This document shows, one piece after another, positions 21,025 through 36,000 of a stretch of DNA of 64,000 bases. The notes beneath the pieces were generated by a model. That model ran no database searches. It was not told where the DNA came from and saw nothing but the letters and a program-made list of their open reading frames with translations. Position numbers and translations under genes: made by a program. The stretch spans positions 254,077-318,076 of the forward strand of contig JAGFNQ010001138.1 in NCBI GenBank assembly GCA_024364735.1. The letters are read 5' to 3'. Positions within the stretch are counted from its first letter, which is position 1; each line of letters begins with the position of its first letter. The DNA comes from Boesenbergia rotunda (lineage: Eukaryota; Streptophyta; Magnoliopsida; Zingiberales; Zingiberaceae).

Positions 21025-24000
21025 TCAAACATGGTTCAATTCGAGCTGCTCCACCTTTTGAATTTTGAAGCCTCTTATGCGGATTTCTTCAGGGTTGGAG
21101 CTGTCTTTGTGATCGACGTGCTGAAGAACCCATCCTTTGTTTTGAACGGTGCCTGCCAGTTTCACCTAAGTTCCAAATCTCGGTAATCACTTTTTTGTTT
21201 GGGGCATTTGCTAAAGAATTGTCATAGTTTAAAAAAAAAACTACCAAAGAGAAAAATACCTCTACTTCGTTTGCGATGAGAGTTCCATCCAAGGAGAGAG
21301 CGTCGAGGATCACATTAGAATTATTGATGACCAAAGTGGATCTTTGTGACACGGAACATGCCTCATTGACTTTTCTTTTCACATCGCTAAGTGTCAACGC
21401 CCATTTTGGACTCCATGTTATGCGCGGCCAAACCTCTACTTCTTGCCCATTGAAGACATCGGTAATGGGATCAGCTATCCGGACTCCAGCCTGAAAAGGA
21501 TGACTTGAGAGCTCATAGACGGCAAACAATTATGTAAATATGACATCAATATAACCTCATTGCCTTATCAGCTATAAAGTTCTTAGTAGTTTTGTTTATA
21601 TATATTGTTAAGCTTTTGTTCAAAACAGGGCCTTTCCCGCCTATCTCTTGTTCAGTTCATCAATTTCTAAACTGAAAAATACATGCAAAATATAAAAACA
21701 AAAAGTTTATCGAAAAGGTTGGCATAATTTCAGATGAAAAATAATGGAAAAGCAACTACCTAAAGTAGGTTTGCAAGGATACATCCATTGAGCTATTCTA
21801 TCGCTGATACATCGATTTGATTCCAAAAACATATGTCAATAAAAACATAGCATATAACTTGACACTCTAGACTCATATGTGTTGTATGCAAAATGTAAGC
21901 AAGAAATCAAACCTTTTTGAGAATAATGCTGTTAGCCTTGTAAATAGCCATCTCACCGCTTGTTGCGCTGTGATATGGATTCCCCTTTGGCACCTAAAAA
22001 GAACAATAGCAAAGATGGTCATTTTTTCTATCCATAAGTAGACAACAAATCCTAGCTTTGAGCTCTGAGCCATAACAAATAACTAGTGCATGCATGCCCT
22101 TCCAAAAACATACACATGTAATCAGCATAGGTAAATCATCGCTAACATGCTGAATCAGAAGCAATACGCCTACAATCATACAATTTAAAACAAAATTTGG
22201 CGCCCCCGGGGCTATGGTGCAGCGGTGAGAAAACTAGTCGCTATTCCAGACATCCGCGGTTTGATCCCCAGCTACGACGTATTTGCAAGAATTTTTCCTC
22301 CAAATGGGGCGCGAATCCTGGGATGCTGGGCTTCTCGATTACCCTGGCGGCCTGTGGGAAATTTCCGTGAGGTCGGGCCGGTCGCCCGAGGTTGGAAAAC
22401 CTCGGTATAAATAAAACAAAATTTTGGCAAATGTATTGCCTGTTGTTTCGTTGACCCTAATCAAATGAGATGCATATAAATCCTCTTGCTATTTATCAGC
22501 AATAAAGATAATGAATGAAATTTCATCTGGTCAGTTATGTAACAAAATACAACATGAATCTTCCATAAAAAGATTCCATAAAGCTGATTTCTTGGTAGTT
22601 CATATCTGCAGATGTGGAAGAATTATAAGTTGCTACTGATGTTTGACAAAGCTGTAGTAAAAACCTATGAAGACAACTCAGCTTGCTGCTTGGCCTATAA
22701 AACCGCAGAATCACAATGAAACAGATGATGAAATTTATTGCGTATGGGGATTGGAAGGTGATTTTTCTTGTGATGACATCTAACAATGAGGGGGCATTTC
22801 AACAAAAATGACTCACAATGACGAGATGTTATAGACACTACAGAATTACAAAGACTATATGGACCCCTCAAGGATAAGCGGTTATAAGAAGAGAACCAGA
22901 ATGTCGATATAGTTGCAAATGGGTATGTGGAGGAGTTTGACAGCAGCAGTAGCACATATCAAGTTAGGCAAGAGTTGAGCACAATTTGGTCCAGCATCTC
23001 TTAAATGTAAGCAGCTGGAATCAGCAGCAATGTATTAACCTAGATGCTAATCCATGTTAATTGATTGAAAGTGTTGGGAAATCTTGCAGATAAAGAAAAA
23101 AATTGAAAATGTTTTTTAAAAAATGAGGGAGTAAAAGAAGGATTTGCAGGTGAAGTAATAGGTGAAGCGATTGTCAATTTTTTTTCTTCATCAACCTGAA
23201 TCTGAGAAGGATTATATTGGAACTAGATGTCAGGGAACATCTTTGGAAAGCATATGGGAACAAAAGAAAAACATCCCCACACAGTAATATGAAGGAAAAG
23301 ATGTAGCATACCTTTTAAGATGTTTTAATTTCTAGATTTGGTCCATAAAGAACCCCATGTTTTTTCTCCTGATGTGGTTTACAATGGTGCATGCTATATT
23401 CCTCTTGCTTGGCCTTGGCAACTCTTTCAAGTGTCAATAGCCTCATGAAAACATATTGATGTAGCTCAAGAGCAGATTGAGTGTTGGGGAGTTTGGGGAG
23501 TGAAAATCTGGAATAAAGTGGTAAGGAATGTAGAAACTTAGGTATCACACCTAAGGGTTCTTAGACATCACACCATAGGAGGATTGTATCACACAACCAA
23601 AGAGAACTCTCAAAATAATGAAATATTGATATCTATTTTTCTATCCCATCATTACAGCAGTACACACATTTATTCTAGGACTCATAAAGGACTCGAGCAA
23701 CATAAATGCTAATAGATGGACTCATTGAAAACAGACTTTTAAAGACACATAGGAAACTTAAAAGACTCATAAATATGCTATAATTTTCCAAGCATGAGAA
23801 ATTAAAGCATATTGGAATTGTTGGTCATTTAATGCTGACTTTTGACTTCAATCCCTTAGGAATTGATGAACTTTATATCATTTCCCAAGTAAGTTTATCA
23901 TCTTCCAAGACATGCCAAATTAATAGTGGAGTTTAGAACTTTTATTTTTACGCTTATAGACTTTTAATGGAGTTTGTCACTTGTCTCCATCAACTCTCCC

Positions 24001-27000
24001 CGGATGAGAAAAACTCGTCCCTGACGAGTTAAAAGCATAGAATCTTTCATATAAATCTTTGTTCAGCTATTGGAATTCATCATCAATAATCCATGTGCAT
24101 TCAGAAAGGGGTCGTGTCTTCCATTTGATAAGATACTTTTGATAACCGCTTCCCTTTTCAGACACAATCTCATGATCAATTACATCTTCAATGTTGTCTT
24201 AACATTTTCATGTCCATAATATAAACTGAGATCCTCAATGTTGAAGACATTGCTAATACCCATATCTGCTGGTAGTTCAAGGACATAAGCATTAGAGCTG
24301 ATTTTATTTAAAACTTTATAGGGTCAAGCATTCCTCAAATGAAGTTTCTTATAAACCCCTCTTGGATATTGTTCTGGCCTTATACGAACCATAACCATAT
24401 TGCCTTCGTGGAATTCAGCAAACTTCCTTTTCAAATCAGCATGTGTTTTATATCTTTCATTGCTTAGATCAATTTTTCGCTTGATATCATCATGTTATCT
24501 TTTATGTGTCTGCTAAAAGCATCAGCTTCAGCACTTGGTCTTGCCTCCAATGGTAAAGGAACCAAATCAATTGGCTTTCTAGGAAGCATACCTATAACAA
24601 TTTCGAATGAGCTGCACCTGGTAGATCTATTCACCGAACTATTATATGCAAACTCAACCATAGGAAGAATTTGATCCCATGTGGTAACATGATCCCCAAC
24701 TAGGCAACAAAGTAAATCACCCAAATTTCTATTGACTACCTCAGAGTCATGCCCTCTAATGGTTTTAGGCAAACCAAGCACAAAATCCTTGCTTAGATCT
24801 TGCCATGGTTTGCGTGGCATAGGTAGAGGCATATATAAACCGGTATTTTTCTTTCTTCATTTAGATAATTGGCATGTGCGACATTGAGAGACAATTTTGG
24901 CCACATCCTTCTTAAGGCTAGGCCAATAGAAATGGTCTTAAACCATTGCAATGGTTTTATCCCTTCCAAAATGACCTGCTGCCCCTCCAGCATGTAATTC
25001 CCATATCACTTGTTCACGAAAAGAAGTATTAGGCTAACAAAGTCGAGTTCCCTTAAAGAGATAATCACCATGCAGCAAAAAATCTTGAGAATTTTCCATG
25101 CTCTCCTGCAATTAAATCAGCATATATATTGTGAAATCTTTGCACAAAGGATAGTCTTTCTTAAGTAGTTCAAATCCCACAACTTGTATTGCCATAGAAG
25201 TAAGGATATATACCACTCTACTAAGTGCATCAGCTGCTTTGTTTTCAACTCCAGATATGTGTTTGATTACAAAGGTATCTATTCTTGTAAGAAAGAGATC
25301 CACTTCCCATGTTGATGACTTAAGTGGAATATCGTTGTTTCGCCTCATTCAAGTTCTCACTAAAATATGCAATAGGATGCCCTAATTGACTTAATACGCC
25401 TCCGATTCCAACATTAGATGCATCACATGCCACTTCAAATACCTTTAAAAAAATTTGGTAGTCGAAGAATAAGTACTTCAACCAATCTTTTTCTTATTTC
25501 TTGAAAAGCTTGTGAAGCTGTGTTGGTCCAAAAAAATGAGTCTTTCTTCGTGCAATCAGTTATAGGGGTCATAATAGTGCTGAAATTTTTGATGAAATGC
25601 GTATAACATGTTGCTAGGCCATGAAAACTTCTGATTTCTTATAGTGTCCTAGGCAACGACCACTCTTGGATGGCTTTTACCTTATCAGGATTTGCCTCTA
25701 ATCCTCTATAGGAAACCACGAAGCCCAAGAATACCACAGAGGAAGTCATAAAGGAACATTTCTTTAAATTTATAGATAGCTTCTCTCTACAAAGAATCCT
25801 CATGACTTGTTGCAAATGGATAAGATGATCTTCTTTATTCTTGCTGAAAATTAAGATATCATCGAAATAAACAAGAAATTTTTCGATAAATGGTTGTAGT
25901 ATCTGATTCATAAAGCCCATGAATGTGCTAGGAGCATTGGAAAGACCAAAAGGCATGACAAGCCATTCACAAAGGTCATCTTTAGTCTTGAAAGATGTTT
26001 TCCATTCATCTCCCTGCCTTATGCGTATTTGATGATACCCACTTTTCAAATCAATTTTTGAAAAGATATAAGAACCAGCCAACATATCAAGCATATCATA
26101 AAGGCGAGGAATTGGGAATTGATATTTGATAGTGATCCTATTGATCACTCGATACACTTGCGCCAGCTACCATCATTTTTTGGTGTTAACAATGCAAGGA
26201 CAACACATGGGCTTAAACTTTCCTAATGAAACCCTTGGACAATAATTCTTCCACTTGCTTCTTTAACTCTGCATGACCACATGGATTCATTCAATAGGCT
26301 GGTAGATTAGGTAGTTGTGAACCTAGTACAAAATCAATAGCATGCTGAATTTTACGCATGGGTGAAAGCTCACTAGGTAATTCTTCTAGAGCTGCATTAG
26401 AAAAGTCATTTAATAGCGTGGTGATTTCCGGAGAAAATAAAGAACATCGGTAGCAAATACTTCTTTGATTATAAGAGCATATATAGTAGAACTTTCTCTA
26501 CTCGTTGAAAAATTTTCTTTGTTAGAACGTGAAGAGATTTTCCACTATTACTAGCATTATTTGCCTTCTCTTGTTTGTATTTCTTCATTTCATCAGTCTG
26601 CATTGATTTCAAATACTTTCTTGTTGCTGAATATGAAAGTACTTGTGTTCTCCTTGCCATAATGATGCACACCTGATTGTATAACCAAGGTCTCCCAAGA
26701 AGTATATGAGTTACTTTCATATGAATAATATCGAACTAAATAGAGTCATTATAATTTTCACAAGAAAGAGAACTAAGACAATGTTGTGTTACCGGAATAG
26801 TTGAGTTATCAATCCATCCGACCTTGTATGGATGGGATGTGGCTGTGTAGGAGGCTTGAGGTCCTCTACCATAGATGTTGAGACAACATTCATACAACTT
26901 CCTCATCAATGATAACCTTATGTGCTTGATTCCCACAACGAACCAACATCTGAAGAATAGATGGACCGTTGCCAATCTTCACCTTCAACTTTTGGAGTAG

Positions 27001-30000
27001 TAAGAATACGCTAAACAACACTTGCCAAAGAAGTGTCTTCATCTTCTTCCAAATCATCTTCAATATAAACTCCATAATCAAAAGAATTTTCTTCTCCATC
27101 TGCTTTTTAATTTTCAGCATCATCTTCATACTCTAATTATAAGTCATATGACTCAGTTGCTGACATTTAAAACATATGGTGTCCTTGTTCTTTAACTCGG
27201 TTAGTTTTAAAGGCGGTTTAGAGTCACTTTGCTGATTAAATGAGTTGATGAATCCACTTCTTGCTTGCTGGTTGGTTTCATGAATTCTTTTATTCATTGT
27301 TGAAACTCTAGGCTTCTTACCAAATGAATAACCTAGATACTACTCCATATCCAAGGCAACTTGGAATGCTTGTTCTAAGCTGTAAAGTGGTTGTCTTAAT
27401 AATTCCCTTTTGATTTCAGACATTAATCCAGCTTTAAACCTTGCAAGAGTTTGTCTAGGATCTTCAACAATTTGGTTCCTTGTCTTTAACTCATCGAACT
27501 TTTGCATATACTCAGCCATAGACAAGTGATTCTGCTTTAAATTAATAAGCTGATCACATAATTTGTCATAGTAATTTGTAGGCAAATACTTCTCTCATAG
27601 CTTGACTTTCTTCTCCTGTTATGAGTTGATTGGTGGCTACCCTAATCTCCTTATGTCTGCTTCCACACCAGTCCACCATATTTTTGCTAAACTCACGAGC
27701 TTCATTCGAGCAAACCTGACTCTTTGATCATCGGACATGTCGTACCAATCAAAATATTCTTCTATTGCTACAAGGGGTTCACTTTTCCTTCAAAATTTGG
27801 CATCTCACTTTCTTTGTGATATCTAGCAACATCTTGATAATTATTTTCTACTTCAAGAAATCCTGAATCCCACTCAGAAAAAGGTTGATGTTGTTGAGGT
27901 GAAGGAAACCCTTCTTGAATTAAGTTGTTGTTTGCTTGAGATGTTTCTCCTTGCTCTCCTTGGACTTCATCACCTTTAGATTGAGAAATCATGGCTTTAA
28001 CGCCATTTAGATGAATTTTCATGCAATGTTGCTCCATCATGTGAACAAGTATCTCATCATGTTGATTATTAGTCAACGTTCTTCTAAAGCTCCTCCCGGA
28101 TCTTGTAGACATATTAAAGCTTTACAGCTCTTATACCAAATATGATGTAGTACAAGAGAAAATTGAGTGTTGGCCAATTTGGAGGGTGGAAATCTAGAAT
28201 AAAGTGGTAAGGAATGTAGAAACTTAGGTATCACACCTAAGGGTTCTTAGGCATCACACCATAGGGGGATTACATCACACAACCAAAGAGAATTCTCAAA
28301 ATATTGATATTTATTTTTCTGTCCCAGCATTAAGCAGTACACACATTTATACTAGGACTCACAAAGGAAAGCAACATAAATGCTAATAGATGAACTCGTT
28401 AAAAACACAAAAGACTCTTAGAGACACATAGAAAACTTAAAAGACTCGCACATAGAAAACTTAAAAGACTCACACATATAAATATGCTATAATTTTCCAA
28501 GCATAGGAAATTAAAGCATATTGGAATTGTTGGTCATTTAATATTGACTTTTGACTTCAACCCTTAGGAATTGATGAACTTTATATCATTTTCCAAGTAG
28601 GTTTATCATCTTCCAAAACATTCCAAATTAATAGTGAGTTTTAGAATCTTTATTTCTGCGCTTATAGACTTTTAATAGAGTTTATCACTTGTCTCCATCA
28701 CATATGTTTCCAAACAGGATTCTTAGATATGCTCATGATGACTTATAAATGATAAACTTTTACTTTGTGATTACCTTCTGTGTCACTGACCCAGTTTGAT
28801 GATGAATTAAACAATTCTGTAGACCTATATTATTCACATTAATAGAACCCAGAAATATCACATTAAGCAGAAAACAGTGTACCTTAGCAGCATCCTCAGG
28901 GTTATTCTTCACTGGTGCATAAGCGAGCCATGTATCCATCACCTACATCATCAGAAAATATATGATTACAATAAGTTCAACTACCTCAAAAATTCAGGGT
29001 AACAACAATCAGTTGAATGTGGAAAAAAAACATAAAGATATGTGACTGTTTCAACCCACCAAAACTAGAAATATTTTGCTAGAAAGTATTCAATTTACCT
29101 AAATTTGAAGGGAAACAACATATGAGCACAAATACTTACAAATCCTATGTAATAAACTCATTCCTTTCAAGTTTAATCACTTTGAGGTTGAGAAAAACTA
29201 AGGTGAACAAATCATATTTCTAATCCTCTATCTACGCTACGCTTAGCTAAATATTAAGACTTGTATGTGAAAACATTAGAATGTGCTATACATTATAGTG
29301 AAGCAATTAACGGGCCTATCCACCACCATGGGTCACTGCTAATCTTTCACTCTTGTGTCAGATCTACTTAAAGTCGAGTTAACGATAGTTCACTTGTCTA
29401 AAAGTCTCATGCAGGCCATCCAATTAGTTCGGAAATTTCACTGTGGAACCTACATTTGAACATCACATTCTCCCTCATTTAGGACTTATCTTCTCACCTC
29501 GTATCTCATAATCATCCCTAATGAGCAACATGGCTTTCTCCAATGGTGGCTACACCACTATGAGCAGCCTTTCCCAATAGGAACACCTCATCAGCCTTCT
29601 CTAAATGAGATAACCTTTCCACTTCTCAATTCCAACTACAGGACTAAACATAAACTTAAATAAATAATAGTGCATTCATACAAGTCTCTCATTTGCTCAC
29701 AATATTTCCTCTAGGACCAGTCAAGATTCAAAGTCTAATTCAATCCTGCCTAATTAGGCCTATCTGAGCTCCAATAAGATGAGTGCTCCACTAGCATAGG
29801 CAACATTTTTCTGACTTTTCCAATGGATCATCTCAGCATGCAGTTGATCTCACCAAATTGAGAGAACCATCTTGTTCATTTGTCGGGTTTGGATGTTGCT
29901 CCAAAATGCTTACCCTCAACGTCTCATGTTAGAGTGGATTGGGTGTCACACAATTCTTAGATATAGATTATAGACGAAGAATAAATACGACAAAGATTAT

Positions 30001-33000
30001 TCTAAGTAGCTGATCAGCAAGTTTGACAAACTAGAGCACAATCACCTTGGGTTAATTTTACAAGAGAAAGTAAATCAAAATGCTACAACCGAAATGTGTG
30101 AAGGTGAAGAATAATCAAGTGGAACACTTAAAATGCTATTTATTAGGGAACAAACAAAAATCAAGAGTTATATGCTAAGTGTTTGAAACAAAGAAAATGT
30201 TCACTTACAGTGAAACCAACCCTTGCTGATGGAGATAGAGACTTTGGATAATCTTGCATCATGCACTCCAATCGAGTTGATGATTTGAAGGCGGTTTTTG
30301 TGGAATCCTTGTATCTGAAAAACAAACAAGTTACAACTAATCATCACATAATTTCTTCTTTTCCCCCTTTTCTGAGCGTATCTACATGAATCAATAATTA
30401 ATATGCTATTAAAAGAAAATCAAATATCGCACTGTATATGTATTTTGGTATCAGGTTGATTGATCATACAATACGGTAAATTCAAAACTCAAATTGTGGA
30501 GAAAAGTTATAAATTAAGCTTTTAAGATAACTAGAAGTAAAATGGAATATATGAAATATCAATAAACAAAGTAGTTGGCACACATAACTAAGCCAAATTC
30601 AACTAAAATTAAGTCAAAATGTAACATTGTGCTACCAGGTAGCCAGCACTAGGCACATTGCATTCTTCTCTCATTCCATAGAAGATATAAGTTTATATTT
30701 TCAATAAATAAGAGTATCACATCAAAAGATACAAGATCTAAGACTGAATAACAAGTATGAATATGGACCCAATTTTCTATACAAAGCTTCTCTGATCAAT
30801 CAAATGATGGAAGCCAATATTTCATTCTTTCTGTAGTAATTCACAAGGGAACAAAGAATTTACTTTGGATTAACAAACTCTGAAATAGCTCCTCCTGTTT
30901 TGTTAAGTTCCTCCATGTATGGCTCAAGTTCCAGAATAAGCTGCAAGAAATAATATTAAATGTCACATCTTTAATTTCATGTGTTCATTTTAAGGGAAAA
31001 AACAACTAAAATGACTGAGAATGCCCAAAACACAAATATAATGAAAGGGAACAATGCAAATTATGGGAAAAATAGAGAAAATAAACTATTGTCACAATAG
31101 AAGTAACACTTATTGCTGCCCAAATATCATCTATTACTCACATATGGAATAGGAACCATGTAACTGACCCGAACAATTGAGACTCTTATTTCTTGTTGTA
31201 TTCCAAAATTGACAAACATAGAGAAATATTCAAGAATATTACATAGACAATTTACATTCAAATAGTCTCGCCAAGTGACTAAATCATAATAATCATGTTG
31301 TTTTGCTAATTGGTCATTGCACTCAAACAACCTTGTCATTTTAATGCACAAGCATGGAATCCCACCTCCAATCTGCATGAATGTACTGCCCAACTATTCA
31401 TAATCATTTTGCCAAATTGCAACTAAGTCAGGATATATCATACTCAGTTTCACGTTTTGTACTCTGGTCATAACAAAATTAGATAACTAATCTAGTCCAT
31501 GCATTTGCATCCAATGGCAGAGCCAGCCCATGTGATCTACCCAGGCTGATCCCTCGCTGTGGGCTATCAGCATAGATGCCGACGCCGACGACTGTTGCCC
31601 CCTGGCTATTCTCGCATTTTTTCCTTTTCACATGATAAATCTGAATTTATCCCTTTCTGAACTCCATCGAGCTCCATCCCGGGTAGGCTTGGACGTGGCT
31701 CCAGGCTCCGCCCTTGTTTGCATCAAGGAGTATTGTTAAAGAATTTTTTCATCAAATATTACAAGATATAAGTCCTATTTATATACAAAGTTAGGACCTA
31801 TTCTAAGAAATAATTAGAACTCTATTCTAGGAAATAAATCAGAATTCTATTCTAAGGACTAATTTGTATTTTAGGTAAAATACAAATTAGGATGCATCAA
31901 AATATCCCTAGCTATATTTACAATATTGTAACACTCCCCCTCAAGCTGGAGAATATAAATCATATGCACCCAGCTTGTTACATATGTAGTTAATTCGGGG
32001 CCTTCTAAGTGACTAAGTGAATATATCTGCTAGTTGATCATATGAGTTGATATAACTAGTAGATATTTCTCCAAATACAACTTTCTCTTGATAAAGTGAC
32101 AGTCAACTTCAATATGCTTTGTCCTCTCATAAAAAATTGGATTTGAGGCGATATGCATGGTGACCTGGTTGTCACATATAAGTGACATTTGTGTTATCTC
32201 TCTAAATTTAGTTCTTGAAGCAACTGTATGAGCTATATAAGCTCTTGACTGGCTCTGACCATAGCTCGATACTCTGCCTCTGCACTGGATCTTGCTACAA
32301 TATTCTGCTTTTTTTTCCAAGAAACAAGATTATCTCCGACAAATATACAAAACCAGAAATAGATCTCCTATCAGTGAAAGAACTTGCCCAATCTGCATCA
32401 GAATATCCTACGACTCGAGTATGTTCTTTGTCTCCATACAAAATACCCTTTCCTGGAGCGCCTCTGATATATGAATAATGCGGATCATGGCATCCCAATG
32501 TTCCTTGCATGGAGAGTTGAGAAACTGACTTACTACACTTACTGCAAATGAGATGTCTGAACGAGTAACAGTAAGATATCTTAGTTTCCCTACTAATAGC
32601 CTGTATCGTTTAGGATCTGGAAGAGGCTCCCTTGATTTGGCAGGAGCTTGATATTAGGATCGATGGGGTTGTCAACTGTCTTTGAGTTTAAAATTCATGT
32701 TTCTTCCAATATATCGATTGCATATTTCCTTTGGGATATGATGATCCCATCTTTAGACTGTGCTACTTCTATCCCCAAAAATATTTGAGTTTGCCGAGAT
32801 CCTTTGTTTGGAAATGTTTGAAAAGATGTTGTTTCACCTGTGAAATCCCGAGATGATCGCTACCTGTGATGACAATATCATCAACATAAACCACTAAGTA
32901 GATGCAACCAATAGATGAGTGGTGATAAAAGACAGAATGGTTGGCCTCACTCCGAGTCATGCCAAACTGTTGAATTACAGTACTAAATCTACCAATCCAT

Positions 33001-36000
33001 GCTCTGGGTGACTGCTCGAGGTCATATAAAGATTTCTGCAGGCGACATACAAGACCAGAAGACTCCCCCTGAGCAACAAAACACAGAGGTTGCTCCATGT
33101 AGACTTCCTCAAGCAGGTCACCATGTAAGAAAGCATCTTTGATGTCCAACTGGTAAAGAGGTCAATGTCGAATCGTAGCTATGGACAGGAACAGGCGCAC
33201 AGAGGACATCCTGGCAACAGGAGAAAAAGTGTCCCCATAATCCAATCCGAAGATTTGAGTATCGCCCTTAGCGACGAGGCGGGATTTAAGTCGGTCAACT
33301 TTTCCGCCTGGACTAACTTTCACCGTATATACCCATCGACAACCAACAACTGATTCCCTGGTGGTAGATGAATGAGGTCACAAGTCTCACTGCTTTGTAT
33401 GACACACATTTCGTCGAGCATAGCCTGTTTCCATTCTGGATGGGCAAAGGCATCACCTGCAGTGTTTGGGAGAGAAATAGACAACAAAGAGGAAAGACAA
33501 GAATAATAGGAAGGAGAAAGACGATGATAACTCAAAGAAACATAATGAGGAGAAGGATTACGAGTGGAACGCATAACTTTCGAAGTGCAATAGAAATATC
33601 AAACTCAGGAGATAGGACCGGAGGAAGAGGCGAATGACTTGGCTCCAAAGATGTGTCCACGACATTGTCAGCGCTAGCGGCGATAAAGCAGGACGAGGAT
33701 GATGCTAATAAACCCACAATGGAGGAGGAGATGGGGTTGGAGGTGATAGAGAGTCTTTCGGAGGGTAAAAGATAGTCACTGGCGTAGGCGTAGAAGGAGA
33801 AAACTTGGACGGAGATGCGTTAGACCCAAAAAACGGAACCAAATCAAAGAACATAACATCAACAGATATGAAGTATCGATGGAGAGTAGGGGAATAACAC
33901 TTGTACCATTTTTTAGACTGTGGGTACCTATGGAAGTCACATTTATGAGACCAGTGAGAGAGTTTGTCAATGCCAGGATTATGAGCATGAGCAAAACATA
34001 TAGAACCAAAGACCCTAGGTGGTAAAGGATGAAGAGACTGATAAGGATAAAGTACATGATGAGGTATTTTACCTTGTAGAGTGGAGGAAGGCATGCGATT
34101 GATGAGATAACACACAGTAAGTACGACGTCATCCCAAAACCGATGAGGAACATGAGAGTGGAAAAGAAGAGTCCGGGTGATCTCGAGAAGATGACGATTC
34201 TTACGTTTTGCAACTCTATTCTGTTGGGGGGTATGAGGACAAGACGTCCTATGCAACACACCATGAGACGCCAAGAAGACCTGAAACGGAGTAGATAGAT
34301 ACTCATGCGCATTATTACTTTACAAGGTTCGAAGAGAAATACCAAATTGAGGTTTGATTTCATGGAAAAAAGATTAAAAAATAAAAAATAATTCTGAACG
34401 ATCCTTCATCAGATATAACCAAGGACAACAGAAAAAAGCGTCTATAAAAGTAACAAATTATCAAGACCCCAATGTAGAAGAAATACGATTCGAACCTCAG
34501 ACATCAGAATAAACCAATGCGAAAGGGGGCGCAATTCGACTCACAGTGTGAGGAGAAAAAGAACTACGAATATGCTTTCCTAATTGACATGACTCACAAG
34601 CCAAAGACTCTAAGTGAGAAATGCTAGGATGTAATTGTTTCAACTTATCAAGACCTGGATATCCTAACTGAGCATGAATAAGAAGAGGAGATGTCAACGC
34701 CAAACCAACAAGAGAGGGTCGGTGAAGCTGATATAGGTCATGAGACTCACATCTGAAGCTAATTATCCTCTCCCCGTACTCAGTCCTGTAAGAAAATAGA
34801 AGTTTTATTAAAAGTGATGACACAATCAAGAGACCGAGTAAGTTGACTTATTGATAACATATTAAAGGGAGCTCCGGGAACATAAAGAACATTATGAATA
34901 GGGAGAGATGGAGAAGGATGAACAATACCAACATCCTGAGACTGAGTTTGAGAACCATTGCCATGGTGACAAAGGGTAAATAACCGGAAGTAGTGAGAGA
35001 AGAAAAAAGAGATTTATTTTCAGTGATATGATCGATGGCCTCAGAATCAAGAATCCAGGGATCCGAAGATCGAGATATGCCAGCAAAGGAATTACCAGCG
35101 TGTGCAACGACAGCAGTGGAATCAGAAGTCTGTCGATCCTCGTACCATTTCAAAAAGTCGTTATAGGAAGGTAGTGGGGTCGAATCCGGTGGCAACTGTG
35201 AAGTGGAAGCTGAAGAAGCGACAGAACTCTGGACGATCTGAGCAGCACGATGGGGTCGACCATGTAGACTCCAACATTTATCAATCATGTGTCCTGGTCG
35301 GTGAGTGATCACACCAAGGGCGTCCTTTGCCACCCTTACGGTGAAGGTATGGTGTTGGTTCGAGAGACTAAAGCTGATGAGTCAACAGAACGAAGGAGGT
35401 AACGTCAAGACTTTGGCAGGGACACGAAGAAGAGCTCAAGTACTGTCTATGGTAGCTTCTGTAGGCTGCCCAGAATCGATCACAAATAAGAATAATCTGT
35501 GGGCAAACCATATAAAGCCAGAGAGATAAAAAATTCTTCCGATTTTCAAGCTCTGCAACAGGAGTGGCCGCAGGTGGAAGCAATTTATTGAAGTCACAAA
35601 GAAGGCTAGAGACCGAACCCAGATAAGTTGACATAGAATCCTTAATCTGATGGGCACAGAGGATGTTCATGAGATCTTCACAAACTTGATAGAGTCACCG
35701 AGAGGTGTTTGTAAAGAGTTGTTGAGCCAGTGTCCAAACAACTTTACAAATTTTGTGAGTGCGAAAGACATCCCTAAGAGATAGATGGATTGCGTCAACC
35801 TTTTTCCACAGAGAACGATCGGCGACTTGAGCATCCTCTTCGGTTTGGGTGAGATGTGTCTCATAACCCTGTCCAACAAGCTAAAGCTCAATGTGAGAGG
35901 CCCAAGAGGAGTAGTTCTTACCATCCAACTGCTCGAAAGAGAGCGGTGTAATGATGTGGTTGGTAAAGATTGAGATATCCGACTTTGGAGTGTCAGAGGT

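Larger units (their letters stand above)
23457..28700 (-). mobile_element. Ty3/Gypsy chromovirus-type LTR retrotransposon in USP intron 14
   Basis: Full-length structure: LTRs at 23457-23992 and 28143-28700, target-site duplication CATAT on both sides (23452-23456 and 28701-28705), degenerate tRNA-Met-type primer site (minus-strand TGGTATAAGAGCTG, about 28123-28136), and purine-rich tract CCGGGGAGAGT next to the 3' LTR. Internal order on the minus strand is gag, protease, reverse transcriptase, RNase H, integrase, chromodomain: the Gypsy order. Many stops and frameshifts, and an integrase core deletion, mean it cannot move by itself. It lies in the same orientation as the host gene. Confidence 0.93.
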
